Source of the DNA: Knoxdaviesia capensis
Lineage: Eukaryota > Ascomycota > Sordariomycetes > Microascales > Gondwanamycetaceae
Direction of reading: 5' to 3'
DNA length: 64,000 nt
Assembly: GCA_001510575.1 (NCBI GenBank)
Contig: LNGK01000004.1
Span: forward strand, 4,090,667-4,154,666
Of the stretch, positions 21,786 to 32,900 are shown piece after piece. A program made the position numbers and the translations under genes. The notes under the pieces are model-generated. The model was given only the letters and a program-made list of their open reading frames with translations. It searched no databases and was not told where the DNA came from. Each line of letters starts with the position of its first letter. The stretch's first letter is position 1.

Positions 21786-23261
21786 CTTCGAATACTGGTG
21801 TCCCTCTAGGACGAGATGATAAACTGGCTTTGAACAGGCTTGTGTTCACCGGCACCAACGAAAAGCCACAAGCAAGAGCAGTGACGCGTAGAGAGGAGGA
21901 TCACAGTGTGATGGTTATTCCCGGGGGAGAAGCACGGTGGGCTCAACCAGAACTCGAGTGATGGGGCACTTCCCCAGGCTCCTCCCCGTTCCCATTCTTC
22001 CCGTCCAGTGGTTGTCCAACTGTCCTCGTCTTTTCCCGCTCTCTCGCAGACTCCCCACAGTCATCTCGACATGTCTCCATATGCGGGGAATATTAGGCGG
22101 AAGTTCACCCGTATCCGGTGCAGCTGCGGATCAATATACAAACGCGAGAGGAGGCGACCTTAGAAGCTTCTGAGAGCCGGTTAAGTGGACAAGCGATATT
22201 AGGACTCGTGCAAAACCCGCGGAGGAACACTATGGGGTGACGGTTTGGGAAGAGTGCAGTGGTGACAGCTGAGGAAACATATGAACGACTCGCGGGGAGT
22301 CTCTGGTCCAGACCTATTGAAACAATATAAACCGGGACATCGAGACTACGGCTCGTTAATGTGCATGCCGCAGTGTTTGTCGCACATGATCTGGAGAAGA
22401 TATATGATAGCCAAAGATAGGTGAAGGAAAGCGGAGGACCAACTTCGGAAGTGAGGTCCACAGGAACTCCAACCCTAGACTAGAAATACCCAACCCTAAC
22501 CCCTGCGCTTTATCACACCAACTCTCCCATCTCACCTCGAAATTGTCCTCATCTTAGACTTGCCCAGTTCAGGAACTCAGACCCCTGCCAAAAACGGGGC
22601 TATGAGCTTGTCATGCTTATGTTTATCTGCCCTGAAGCCAAAAATAGGCGACCGCCCAAAAAGCGAGGAGAGTCTGGCTCACAGCGGCGCGGAGAGCAAG
22701 CGATGCCCAAAAACACCAGCGCCAGGATCGTGTTTTTTCCATGGTAGACAGGGTTACATCCAGTCAGATTCGACCACTGGACAAATCTCCCGTATAGCTG
22801 GAGCCTGGCGGAAAGGTGTGGGTGGCGTTGAAAAAAAGCGGCGAAGAGTCAGGGGAGAAAATCATCTCGCTGGGCGTCCCTTGTCTGACATTTTTTCCTC
22901 CTTTTCTCTCCCTCCCTCATCATCTCTTGTGTCACGAAGAGTTGGTGTCACGGCCTTTTTCCCACCCGTTTCTCTCTCTTGACTTCGTTTGTCGGTCGTC
23001 CATTCGCTCTCTACGTGTTTTCTACTGTCTCTTCGTCGATCTTGTTCTTCGGCCGTCGTTCTCTTTTTCTCTGTTCTTTTCTGCTGTTTTTGCTGCATTT
23101 TTTATTATTAATTCTAATATCGGCTGTTCTCCTACCACACCACTATTCGTCCATATCAAAATACCCACCGCGCGACACACGCATAGATATAGATATATCT
23201 AAGTACATATAAATATATATAATCTATATAACCGGCTCTTCAACGAATATACCCATCAGTC
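21786..23261. other. Divergent promoter region of GH115 and the four-helix membrane protein
   Basis: No gene is supported. A telomere-like AACCCTAACCCCT lies at 22492-22503. A long C/T-rich leader (about 22880-23110) is followed by an AT-rich stretch (23184-23231), both immediately upstream of the plus-strand gene. This is a typical strong fungal promoter layout, by position only. Confidence 0.5.
22492..22503 (-). repeat. Telomere-like CCCTAACCCC motif
   Basis: AACCCTAACCCC is close to two TTAGGG units on the minus strand, in the spacer between GH115 and the membrane-protein gene. A single AACCCTA lies 20 bp away at 22471-22477. Confidence 0.6.
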
Positions 23262-24275
23262 ATGTCGGAAATCAAGCCCCAGGACGCCGTCCCGGTGTCC
23301 CCGGCGCCCGAGCCGACCGCCTCTCCCGCCCCGGCCGCGTCCGTCTCCCCGATCTCTGCCTCTCCTGCTCCCACCGCCGAGCAGCCCATCCAGCCCGCCG
23401 AGCCCGTGTCTCCCCCCACAGCATCCTCAACCCCCGCCCCGGTGGTCAGCGAAAAGACCCCCCGCGCCTCCGAGCGCAATGTGCGCTTCGTCGCCGTGCC
23501 GGCCGCCACGGCCCCGATCGACCGGCGGATGATCTACGGCACCGCGGAGGCCAAGGCCAACCGCCCGTTCAGCTGCAACCTTTTTGTGGCGCGCCAGATC
23601 CTGATGTTCGTGGCGCTAGTGTTCAACACCATCACGCTGGGCCTGTGCGCTCTGGTGCTCGGCTTCTCGGCCGCGTACTACTACCCCGAGGCGTACGGCA
23701 TCGCGCTGACCGTGCCGATCATCTCGTGCCTGTGGCTGACGACCGAGCTGCTGGTGCTGATGAAGCGCGGCCCGCACCGCGGTATCCCGCCCGGCGCGCA
23801 CGTGGCCGTCCAGCTGCTGTTCTCGCTCGGCATAGTGGTGGTGATGATGTTCTTCCTCTCCGACAACGGGGTGTTCAACGCGCTGCAGCACTACCCGGGC
23901 ATGGGCCTGACATCGGTGTGGAACGTCGTGTACCTCATCGATGTGCTCATCATGCTGGCGCTGTCGGTCACCGTCGCCGTCCACGTGGCGCTGTTCGTTA
24001 TCGCCTGCATCGAGACCCACCGACTCCGCATGTACAACCGCAGCCTGACCCGCATGTGGTCCGTCGGCTCCGGGTCGCCGCTCGTGTATGTCACCCCCGG
24101 AACGGTGCCGCTGGGCCCCGGCCCGATGCAGCAGATGCCGGGAATGGTCCCCCAGTCTGTCAACGAGAAGCGCAGCAGCTTCCGTGCCCAGGCTCAGCCT
24201 GGCCAAAACCAGGTTGCCTGGGCACCCCCGACTGGCGGATATTATGCCCCCGTTGATATGCCCTCTCGAGTTTAG
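23262..24275 (+). CDS. Four-helix (MARVEL-like) integral membrane protein of unknown function
   Basis: A single exon encodes 337 residues. The first ~85 are low-complexity Pro/Ala/Ser. A basic stretch follows, then four hydrophobic segments: I-L-M-F-V-A-L-V-F-N-T; I-A-L-T-V-P-I-I-S; V-A-V-Q-L-L-F-S-L-G; and V-L-I-M-L-A-L-S-V-T-V. The tail is Pro/Gln/Gly-rich and cytosolic-looking. The topology (four helices, both termini in the cytosol) resembles fungal MARVEL-domain proteins, which organise plasma-membrane subdomains, but I cannot name a family from sequence. The pyrimidine-rich leader and strongly biased codons suggest good expression (inference). Confidence 0.8.
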   Translation: MSEIKPQDAVPVSPAPEPTASPAPAASVSPISASPAPTAEQPIQPAEPVSPPTASSTPAPVVSEKTPRASERNVRFVAVPAATAPIDRRMIYGTAEAKANRPFSCNLFVARQILMFVALVFNTITLGLCALVLGFSAAYYYPEAYGIALTVPIISCLWLTTELLVLMKRGPHRGIPPGAHVAVQLLFSLGIVVVMMFFLSDNGVFNALQHYPGMGLTSVWNVVYLIDVLIMLALSVTVAVHVALFVIACIETHRLRMYNRSLTRMWSVGSGSPLVYVTPGTVPLGPGPMQQMPGMVPQSVNEKRSSFRAQAQPGQNQVAWAPPTGGYYAPVDMPSRV

Positions 24276-24446
24276 GTTAGGATCCTCGAACGAGAGGGCT
24301 CGTCTTCCGTCACTTGCTTTTTTTTTTTCGGATTTAGGGGGTTTCTTCTCAGATATCTGCTTGTGTTAGAAGATGCATTGATACACACACAGATTCCCAT
24401 TTGAGTTGAATTCCATCTCTGTGAGGTGTAATCAGACCTTACACCC

Positions 24447-25248
24447 TCACACAGTTCCAATAGCAACATCAATGACAACCTTTGCCCGAGCCTGCCGGCT
24501 CTCAACCAGATCAAAAGCCTTCTGGAAGTCATCTAACGGCACCACGCTATCGATCAGAGGCTCGAGCTTAGCCAGCCCGGAATCAACAATCCGGGCAGTA
24601 TGTCCCAGCTGGCTCCCTAGGACTCGGCCCTCAGCCCTCAGTTTGGTGTAGGTCATATCAGCTGGGCGCGACGGATTGTGCACGATAGACAGCAGCAAGC
24701 CGCCATCCTTCAGCGCGCCGTCAAGCACGACGAGGTGGTCGATCCGCCCGCACAGTCCAGCACCAGGTCGACTTCCCGGGCCGCCGGGTCCACAGCCGCC
24801 CACTCGGCGGCCGACTGTTTCTTGTAGTTGACAATCTCGGACGCCCCAAGTCCGCGCACCCGGCCGACGTTATCCGCCCGAGCACGAAGCCACGATGCCG
24901 CCCACACCCGCCGCAGCCGTCAGCTGCACCGCCCACCCGCTGACCAACCCGCTCGCCCCCCGAGACCAGCACACGCTTGACGGCGTTCTCCGCCCGCGCT
25001 GTCGCCACGACGGTCTGCTCGAACACCTCGTCGCCGGGACGGGCTCGCGGTCGGCGGGTGTAACGTCGGGAAAGTCCCGGGTCCACCACAGCTCTCCGAG
25101 GCACGGGGCGGTGGCCGTGACTTTCAACCAGAATGTCGGTTGGCTGGGTTAGGACGGGGGCTGGGCTTCGCTCCATCACCAAGCGGCTGGAGGTGGTGTA
25201 GGGTTGGCAGACCACCCGCATGGTGGTGGGAAGGGTTGACGGAGACAT
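24447..25248 (-). pseudogene. Decayed medium-chain dehydrogenase/reductase (RTN4IP1/quinone oxidoreductase-like)
   Basis: Read from 25248 downwards, the pieces of an MDR enzyme appear in order but in at least three frames. They are M-R-V-V-C-Q-P-Y-T near 25221, V-T-A-T-A-P-C-L-G-E-L-W-W near 25120, D-E-V-F near 25025, V-L-V-S-G and W-A-V-Q-L-T-A-A-A-G-V around 24970-24900 (Rossmann nucleotide loop), V-R-G-L-G-A-S-E-I-V-N-Y-K-K near 24840, V-D-L-V-L-D-C-A-G-G, and finally V-P-L-D-D-F-Q-K-A-F-D-L-V-E-S ending at the stop 24447. Frame changes fall near 25110, 24965, 24900 and 24750, so no single protein can be made. Relatives are NADPH-dependent quinone or enone reductases. The protein ends normally, so decay is by small indels rather than truncation. 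Confidence 0.82.
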
Positions 25249-25804
25249 GGGTCTGGGTTTGAGAAGAGTGCGATACGGAGAGATGAGTCGATTCAGCATG
25301 GTTCAGTGAGATACTCACGGACCTTGAAGAGCACGAATGGGTTAAACTGGGTGTCATCTCATCACTGTTGGCGAGCTTGGCACTCGGCATCTTAGATAAA
25401 TACAAAAAGAAGCTAAGATTCAGAACTACTCTTGAGCAGTAGCTGTGCTGTAGCCTAGTATCGCGGCCATCACGATAGGAAACCCAGTCGCCATCAGACG
25501 ACATCCGACCCTAGGACGTGTTCATCTGAAAAGTTGCATTCTCGCGGGGTCTGTGTTCCAGAACAAACGCCACCAGACTTTATCAAAGAAGCACGAGCCT
25601 ACTTTACGCTTTATTCAGGGTGGAGGGAGTAGAAACGTGGCGTACACCAGAGTGTCCGATGGCAGCTCTTATCAGTCATACACGCTTTTTTTCGATGTAC
25701 ACTGTGTGGAGTTGCGATGACGGCGAGCTTCCGGGTCGGGTTTCCGGGAACCCAAACTCAGAACTCAAGCTCAAAACTCAGGACCCTAATAGTCGAGCGA
25801 GCCG

Positions 25805-25818
25805 AACCCTAACCCTAT
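25805..25818 (-). repeat. Two telomere-type units (AACCCTAACCCTAT)
   Basis: CCCTAACCCTA is a double telomere unit on the minus strand, 25 bp before the 11-mer repeat. Confidence 0.75.
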
Positions 25819-25842
25819 TCATAAGCAAACGAAAAATGGACA

Positions 25843-25875
25843 CCAGACCCTAACCAGACCCTAACCAGACCCTAA
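25843..25875. repeat. Three exact tandem copies of CCAGACCCTAA
   Basis: The 11-mer CCAGACCCTAA occurs at 25843-25853, 25854-25864 and 25865-25875 without change, followed by a partial unit and GCCCTAAGG. Each copy includes CCCTAA. Confidence 0.9.
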
Positions 25876-27245
25876 CCAAAGCCCTAAGGCAGTTCCCACT
25901 TGCTTGGATTTCTGGCCCTGGCTCAACAAGCTGAACAACGCTCACCTGCAACCCAACCATGGAACCGAAGAACAATACGAATTCGTACCCAGTCGATCAC
26001 CAATTCACAGCCCCCTCAAGGCCCATCACTATGCAAGCCAATTCAGTGGACCCGACGCCAGGTGAGAGGGAAAAACGGCAAGACCGGCAGCCCGCTTGAT
26101 AGGAGATTGCATGAAACACGGAGGCCCTGAAGCCCGGGGTCGCGATCCGTGAAGTCTGGGTTACAGCGAACTCTGTGCCCCCCCGGCATGACAATCAGCA
26201 TTCAGCACAGAAGATCAGGTCGATTACTGGCGATCAACCTGCTGGTGAAGCTGCGGCCAAGGAGTGGCCAAGAACGGTGGGTGTCTGCGGTCTTTCGTCA
26301 TCCACCAGTCATGGATGTGATGGACTCGGACAGCACACAGCTCTTCGCTTTGTGACAGATTGGCTTTCTTTTCAGCGCTCGTCGGACAAAATCTAGGGCC
26401 CGTTCTCTCACGGTTTCAGAGCTCCTACGTGGCCGGCCTCGATCGGACGAGATAGCGCGCGAACCTCGCCCGGAAGCGTATATATCAAACTCTGGGGGAG
26501 CTCCGGGACGGCCGTCGACCGGTCTGACCAACAATTTCGCGAGATGTTTTGCTTTGGCCCGACAGAAAGGGGGATTACGGACCTTTCTACTCCAGACAGG
26601 CCCAATATATCACCAGGCGTCTATTGCAGACTGGCCGTGTGAGTGTAGGTTTGTGCTGAGCGCATTGACTGCTAGGTTGTGCCAGTGTTGGAGACGGAGA
26701 TCGGTTTCACTTGATATATGTGCGGCCCCCCCGGTTTTCCCCTGCCATAGCCGGCCTGAGCAGCCTCCCCTACCGACAACATCTGGGACAGGAAACAGAG
26801 GGAAACAGGCCACCAGCGGGCCTTACATGTGCACCGCCGTCCAGCGTTTCTGCATTAAGATGGTCGTATGCAGCTGCTCGAAGAAAAAAAAATCCCTTAA
26901 GATGCACGGCGTCAGCCATCTTATGATCCGCCCGATATAGCCATGCAAACCCGTTTTGTGTCGAGAAGAAAAAAAGAATACCTAAAAGAGAGCAGGAAAA
27001 TCCGAACAAATCCCCAGAAGGAAGATCATGTCAACTTGGGTTGCTGTCACTCCCGCCGTCCGTTCATTCGTTCTTATACGCTCCTCCTCCCTCGCCGATT
27101 GTGCTGGTCATAATCCGGGTTTCTTTGTTTTCTCTCCACCCTCTTTTGCCTCGTCTCCAGGAACGGGTTTCTTTGCGCCTGTCCCCGACAAATCCACGGC
27201 TTTTACACTCTTTTTTCAATTTGCTGTGTCTTTCCTAGTCTCTCG

Positions 27246-27352
27246 CTTTTTTTCTTTTTTTTTCTTTTTTTTCTTCTTTTTTTCTTCTTTTTTTCTTCTT
27301 TTTTCTTCTTTTTTTCTTCTTTTTTTCTTCTTTTTTTCTTCTTCTTTTTTTT
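27246..27352 (+). repeat. Imperfect (T7CTTC)n polypyrimidine tract
   Basis: More than 100 nt consist only of T and C, built mainly from TTTTTTTCTTC-like units. The tract is followed within a few bases by GTGCAG (CAG at 27356-27358) and the GH5 start codon at 27361. Confidence 0.9.
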
Positions 27353-27360
27353 GTGCAGTT

Positions 27361-28959
27361 ATGTTGAGACCGTATCTCACCGCTCTGGCCTTCGCCGTTC
27401 TGGTGTCGGCGAAAGTCAAGTTCCTCGGCGTGTCGATAGCCGGCGGAGATTTTGGCTGTGAGATCACTGTAAGTTGCAACTCACAGGAGAGAGGACTGAG
27501 TTCCCGGAATACAAAAAAAAAACCCCCCCCAAATCCCGTACAGAGTGCTGACCTCCATCCATCCGACAGGGCGTCTGTCCCATATCCCGGGTCGTCATGC
27601 CGCTCTCGCGCTTCAACGGCGGCGACGGCGAGGGCCAGATGAAGCACTTCTCGCAAGACAACGGCATGAACATGTTCCGCCTGCCGGTGTCCTGGCAGTT
27701 CCTCGTCAACAACAAGCTGGGCGGCACGCTCGACGCCACCAACTTCGGCCGCTACGACGCGCTGATGCAGGCGTGCCTGGCCACCGGCGCCACGTGCGCC
27801 ATCGACATCCACAACTTCGCGCGCTGGAACGACAACGTCATCGGCCAGTCGGGCTCCGGCGACGACAAGCCGACCGACGCCCACTTCGCCAGCCTGTGGG
27901 GCCAGCTCGCCGCCAAGTACGCCGCCCAGCCGCGCATCGTGTTCGGCCTCATGAACGAGCCGCACCACCTCGACATCGCCGCCTGGGCCCGCACCTGCGA
28001 GTCGGCTGTTGCGGCGATTCGCAACGCCGGTGCCAAGCAGCACCTGATTCTGCTGCCGGGGTCCAACTTCGACAGCGCTGCCACGCTGGTTTCCGATGGC
28101 AGTGCGGCTGCCCTCATGGCGATTCAGAACCCGGACGGTACCGTGGACGGTCTGTTGCTAGACGTGCACAAGTACCTCGATGTCGACAACTCTGGGACTC
28201 ACGATGAGTGCGTCACCGATAACGTCGACGCCTTCCAGACTGTGGCTACGTTCTTGCGGGATGCCGGAAGAGTCGGCCTTGTTAGTGAGACTGGAGCGTC
28301 CCGGTCGTCTTCGGTACGTTTCGATTATTTACTGCTTGACTTCTTTTTTATCTCGGACCAATTTGCTGATATACCGGTCTCTGCAGTGCATCACCAACTT
28401 CCGCCTCCAAAACGAATTCATCAACGCCAACTCCGACGTCTTCCTCGGCATTGTCGGCTGGGGAGCTGGAAGCTTCTCGACCGACTACGTCATGAGCATG
28501 ACGCCCTCGAAGCAGGGAAACAAGTTCGTCAACAACCGCCTTGTCGACGAAGCCTTCATCCAGCCGTGGCTGGACTCGAAGGAGACGCTCCCGACGGTAA
28601 CGCCTAAGCCCAGCGGCTCGTCGCCGGCCACCACGTCAGCTCCGGCCCAGCAATCATCCTCGTCTGCTTCGCCGTCTCCGTCTCCGTCCTCTTCGGCTGG
28701 TAGCAGTGGCGGCAACGGTGGCAGCACGACATCCGCTGCTACCACCTCCCCCAGCGGCATCACCACCTCGGCCCAGTCGACCACCACCACACTCTCGGGT
28801 GCTACGTCTGGCACCTCTACGGCCTCGTTCCCGGCCATCGAGTCCGGCCCCGTCCGGCCAACCGTGCCCGGAGGCGGGGCCGGCCTGTCGTTCGAGGCGT
28901 CGGTGCTGAACGTTCTGGCGGCTCTTGTTGCCTCAATGATGGCGTTTGCTCTATTGTAA
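27361..28959 (+). CDS. Secreted GH5 endoglucanase with Ser/Thr stalk and likely GPI anchor
   Basis: Three exons (27361..27468, 27570..28313, 28387..28959; both introns phase 0) give 474 residues. The signal peptide ends at V-S-A. The catalytic domain begins K-V-K-F-L-G-V-S-I-A-G-G-D-F-G-C. It carries N-M-F-R-L-P-V-S-W, I-D-I-H-N-F-A-R-W, the acid/base in G-L-M-N-E-P-H (Glu about 166), D-V-H-K-Y-L-D-V-D-N-S-G-T and the nucleophile in L-V-S-E-T-G (Glu about 276). These are the hallmarks of fungal endo-beta-1,4-glucanases of GH5 (EG2-like, probably GH5_5). No CBM1 module is present. Instead a ~100-residue Ser/Thr/Pro stalk ends in a hydrophobic tail (L-N-V-L-A-A-L-V-A-S-M-M-A-F-A-L-L), as in GPI-anchored proteins, so it probably works at the cell surface. 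Confidence 0.93.
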
Positions 28960-29853
28960 AACACAATAGACGGGTAACGAACTAAAAAAAACCACCTACA
29001 AAACACAAATGTGAAGAATCACATCATTTGGGCAACACGGACACAGGCACACGGCGTTAGAGATGTCGGACGTCAGGACCGTCAGGACGGCGTATGTTCT
29101 TGTCATATAGAGGCTCTAGATACGGGCTAGAGGGTAACCAACGACTTTTGATACCACAGCGAACATACATGCAACCGCTTTTCTTTCTCGTTATCACAAA
29201 GTGCCGAGATGCTTTCCCCCCTTTTTTCCGACTTGGAGATCACCGTATTACGCGCAGGTTTGACCCTAAGATTCTCAATCATTCAACAAATGTTTCTCCA
29301 TCGACCAAGCATGAAGATCAAGCCAGGAGAGAATTCGCCAACAATGCCAGACCGATATCGCGAATTTAGGCCATTTCTTGGCAACATCTATGCTCCTCCC
29401 GATCCGAGATTGATGTTGTTGTGGCTAATATCAATGTCGGTACATCTTACGAGATATCTCTTTGTCCTGGTTTATATGGATAATGAGGGGGGAGAGAGGG
29501 TCCCGGCCAATCACCCGGGACACTGCAGATTTGTGCATGGCCAAACAGTAAAAGTTCCGGTCGATCGGATCGACATCGAACTTTTGAGTCACTGAGGATT
29601 CACCGAACACTTACAGAAAACAACAGGCGGTTCCATGAATAGGAGGAGATAGACATTCACAGCTCAATGCTCGCACTCACCAACGCCCACACTTCAAATA
29701 CGGTCTCCGGGGTCTTGAGGGCTGGAATGAGGTGCGGTGCGTAAGGCACAACCCGAACTCCAGGTCTTTGTATCTCTGCTTGGTTTCTGCCACTCCGGAC
29801 AGTATTCCTGCACATGCACCACCGTCCAGGGGTCACGAATTTCTCCGAGCCGA
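28960..29853. other. Spacer, nothing recognised
   Basis: This is the 3' side of the GH5 gene and the presumed decayed 5' side of the SGNH esterase relic. I see no gene. Confidence 0.45.
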
Positions 29854-30150
29854 ATGGTCGACCTCGTCATCCCGCTGCCGTTCCGCCCGGCGCCGATCGA
29901 CGCGCTCACCCTGGCCATCCCGCCGTGGGTCGAGGCCACCAACACCGCCGAGTCGCCGATCGTCGTCGTCGACTGCTCGGAGCAGGCCGGCAGTTCATCG
30001 CCGCCAAGGTCGGCCCGCTGCTGGTGCAGTACATCAAGGACATCATCGCCGAAGCGCAACCCCGCGCCTGCTCTCGCCGCCCCGGTTGCCCCGGTTGTTC
30101 CGGAGCCGACCGTGCCTACTCCCGTCCCGGCCCCGGGAATATGCGAGCGG
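29854..30150 (+). pseudogene. C-terminal relic of an SGNH/CE3-type esterase
   Basis: The piece P-L-P-F-R-P-A-P-I-D-A-L, then I-P-P-W-V and S-P-I-V-V-V-D-C-S, looks like the last third of fungal SGNH hydrolases of the acetylxylan esterase type. Near 29990 the frame changes and the sequence goes on as Q-F-I-A-A-K-V-G-P-L-L-V-Q-Y-I-K. In relatives the stretch between these pieces holds the catalytic D-x-x-H-P; here it is deleted. A Pro/Ala/Val-rich linker follows (to about 30150). The N-terminal two-thirds, including the G-D-S block, is not found upstream. This is therefore a fragment, not a gene. Confidence 0.65.
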
Positions 30151-31331
30151 AAGTTGACGGCCCGTGGTGATGGAAAGGATGATGGAAGACGTACATAAAG
30201 GACTTCACCGAGTGAAAATTAGCTTGTTGGAAGTATACATCAAGATTTCATCCTGGAATGTCCTACCGGGAGGATCATTGAACTCCGATGGGTTCAGACG
30301 TGAGCTTCGTCGGTGGGCTGTCAGTCATCGGATATTTTGCTTTGGGTTTGTCCGACTGAGGTCGTTTGTCCTGTCGTGTTCCGGGCCACCCACCGGGAGT
30401 CTGTTCGTGACACTCTATCTCTCACTCCCGCCGGGGCGAGCCAGTCAGTCCACCACTATATGGGCCGGGTCAGGTCGTTTGTATCTCGTGTCTTAGAAGG
30501 GATTCTTGAGAGGATATAGAGTCTGGATCCTTCAGAGAAGTTTCGTTTGCAAACTCTCTCCTTACTCGATTGTGTATTCTCCGGGATCCCCGCATTTCCG
30601 AATCTGCTGGACGTGCACACTGGACATCAGCCAAAGTGCATCTCGGAAAATACCAGAACCAGAGTGACGATTTTATCCGCAAATGAGATGAAAGTTTATA
30701 TTACCAACGCGTCAGCCACACATTAGCTGGATCGAGGGAAGATCTATCTGTATCTGCCGGCACAGGACCAGAAAGTGTGTGTATATGTGAACGGTCATGA
30801 GTGTGGACAGTCCGTGAGGATATATTGGATGTGAGTGGGTGCGAGATAAACGAACGAGGTTGTGGGTGGGGTTTGAAGTCCGAGTGTCTGGTGGTAGTAT
30901 GTAGATCACCAGACGATAGATGGTCTGGGATGGGAGTACCGGGGAAACCAAGGTGGGATGAGGGTAGAGTATCGAAATCTGACCTTCCAGGGAGAGCCCG
31001 AAAGCTGCATCTATCATCAAGATGCCTCAGTCTATCACCAGAATCACAGGGAAGTAGAGAGAGTCCATCTACTAGATCCAGTCCACCAAATGAAGCTGTG
31101 GCCAATCTGCCCTCCGCGATATTGATTTCTCGTCGATATGAAATCAACCTCAATCTATGCCCTCGCTTTTGCCGATGCCAATACACTCTTCTCCAGGCCA
31201 ATGCCGGCATCTCTCTTCCTCCACACCCAACTTCGGTGATACTGTCTGTATAGGAGCATGCATGAGAAAACAGCGGTCTCTTTCATATCTGGAGCAAGAA
31301 CTTTTTGATCCCTTCATCTGCAGATCTCTGG

Positions 31332-31362
<31 letters not shown>

Positions 31363-31699
31363 TATATATTCGACACGGCCACTTCTGTCATGGGGACCGG
31401 AGAATTTTCCCGGATGGAGACAAAAGGCTTGAGTTCTCGGCAATAAGAGAAAACAAGCAAACGGCACAGACGACAGGCACATATATTGGGCGGTGTATGA
31501 CCCTCTTTCTGGCAGCGTTGGCAGCTCTTCCCTGGAAGAGGACTCTCGGTGTCTCCTTTCTTTGTACTCAGTCTCGGACCCAGTCTTGGTCTTGTTCGTC
31601 TCATTCACTCTCTCTCTCTCTCATCACTTGGCAGGCCAGCATCACATAGCAAGCAGAGTGAAGAAGAAGAAGAGGAACAGTACAGAGCACAAACACACC
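30151..31699. other. Spacer upstream of the DUF1996 gene
   Basis: No gene is supported. A (TA)n microsatellite lies at 31332-31358 and a CT-rich leader at about 31550-31625, followed by the DUF1996 start. Confidence 0.5.
31332..31372. repeat. (TA)n microsatellite
   Basis: This is an uninterrupted run of AT dinucleotides followed by a slightly broken ATATATATT tail, about 330-370 bp upstream of the DUF1996 start codon. Confidence 0.9.
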
Positions 31700-32900
31700 A
31701 TGCAGATCACTCCCCTCCTCACAGCATCGCTGCTGAGTCTGGCCACGTCGGTGGCCGGCCAGGCGATGATGCGATTCGGCTGCTCGCAGCTGGTGGTCGA
31801 GCGGCTCGACCCGTTGGTCAACCCGGGCACGCTGGTGTCGCCGCACCTGCACCAGATCGTCGGCGGCAACTCGTTCAACGCGTCGATGCCGGCGGTCGAG
31901 TACGACCCGGCGGCGCTGTCGTCGTGCACATCCTGCACGTACAGCGAGGACTTCTCCAACTACTGGACGGCGGTGATGTTCTTCCGCGCGCGCAACGGCT
32001 CGTTCATCCGCGTCAAGCAGGACGCCAACATGGGCCTGGTGCAGAACGGCGGCATCACGGTGTACTACATCCCGCCGTACGACGGCCGCACGCGCGTGAC
32101 GGCGTTCAAGAAGGGCTTCCGCATGCTCGCGGGCGACCCGACCATGCGCGAGACGCAGAGCCAGTTCCCGGGCATCTGCCACCGCTGCTTCGGCCGCAAC
32201 CAGATGCCGTTTGGCGGCGCGCCGTGCACCGGCGCCGACACGCAGACGCTGCCCCAGGGATTCTGCCTCGGCGGCATCCGCACCACCGTGACCTTCCCCA
32301 CGTGCTGGGACGGCGTCAACGTCGACAGCCCCGACCACCACTCGCACGTGGCCTACCCGACGCCGGCGTTCGAGCGCAACGGCGAGTGCCCGTCGACCCA
32401 CCCCATCAAGCTGCCGCAGGTGATGTACGAGATCATGTGGGACACCACGCCGTTCAACGACGCGGCTCTGTGGCCCGAGGACGGCAGCCAGCCGTTTGTG
32501 TGGAGCTACGGCGACCCGTGAGTTACACCCGGCACTCCGGAGGTGGTTAAGACTGTAACTAACACATACCTCTCTCTCCCTCTCTCTCATAGGACCGGCT
32601 TCGGACAGCACGGAGACTACCTCTTTGGCTGGAAGGACGACTCGCTGCAGAAGGCTCTGGATGCGCGCTGCAACCTGGACCGCTGCACCACGCTCAAGTA
32701 CCAGAGCCCGGAGGAGGCCATGCAGTGCACGATTTCGCAGACGGCCCGCGAGCCGGTCGACGGATGTGAGTCTCCAGCCTTCCCACTCCTCAAACATCGT
32801 TCTTGTATATCTGACACACGCTGACTGACCGTGACTGTTGCTTTTTCTTCACCCAGGGCTCCAATCTCTCCCCGGTAACTGGGAGCTGACTTACTCGTAA
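31700..32900 (+). CDS. Secreted DUF1996-domain protein
   Basis: Three exons (31700..32517, 32593..32765, 32857..32900) give 344 residues; phases are 2 and 1 and both joins rebuild family-like sequence (Y-G-D-P-T-G-F-G and D-G-W-L-Q-S-L-P-G-N). A signal peptide ends at V-A-G-Q. DUF1996 hallmarks are all present: C-S-Q-L-V-V-E-R-L-D-P-L-V-N-P-G, S-P-H-L-H-Q-I-V-G-G-N-S-F, Y-W-T-A-V-M-F-F-R-A, C-W-D-G-V-N-V-D-S-P-D-H-H-S-H-V-A-Y-P, and G-D-Y-L-F-G-W. The family is common among secreted fungal proteins and often duplicated; its biochemical role is not established. There is no C-terminal WSC, CBM or GPI signal, and the protein ends soon after the core domain. Confidence 0.9.

Larger units (their letters stand above)
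25249..27360. other. Spacer with telomere-like repeats and a polypyrimidine tract
   Basis: No gene is supported. It holds CCCTAA motifs (25805-25818), a short tandem 11-mer repeat (25843-25875) and, directly before the GH5 gene, a long T/C tract ending in a splice-acceptor-like site. Confidence 0.5.

Noticed and set aside
31601..32797. 398-codon minus-strand frame over the DUF1996 gene
   Set aside because: Antisense shadow with Arg/Val/His-rich sequence; the plus strand has a signal peptide, conserved motifs and introns.
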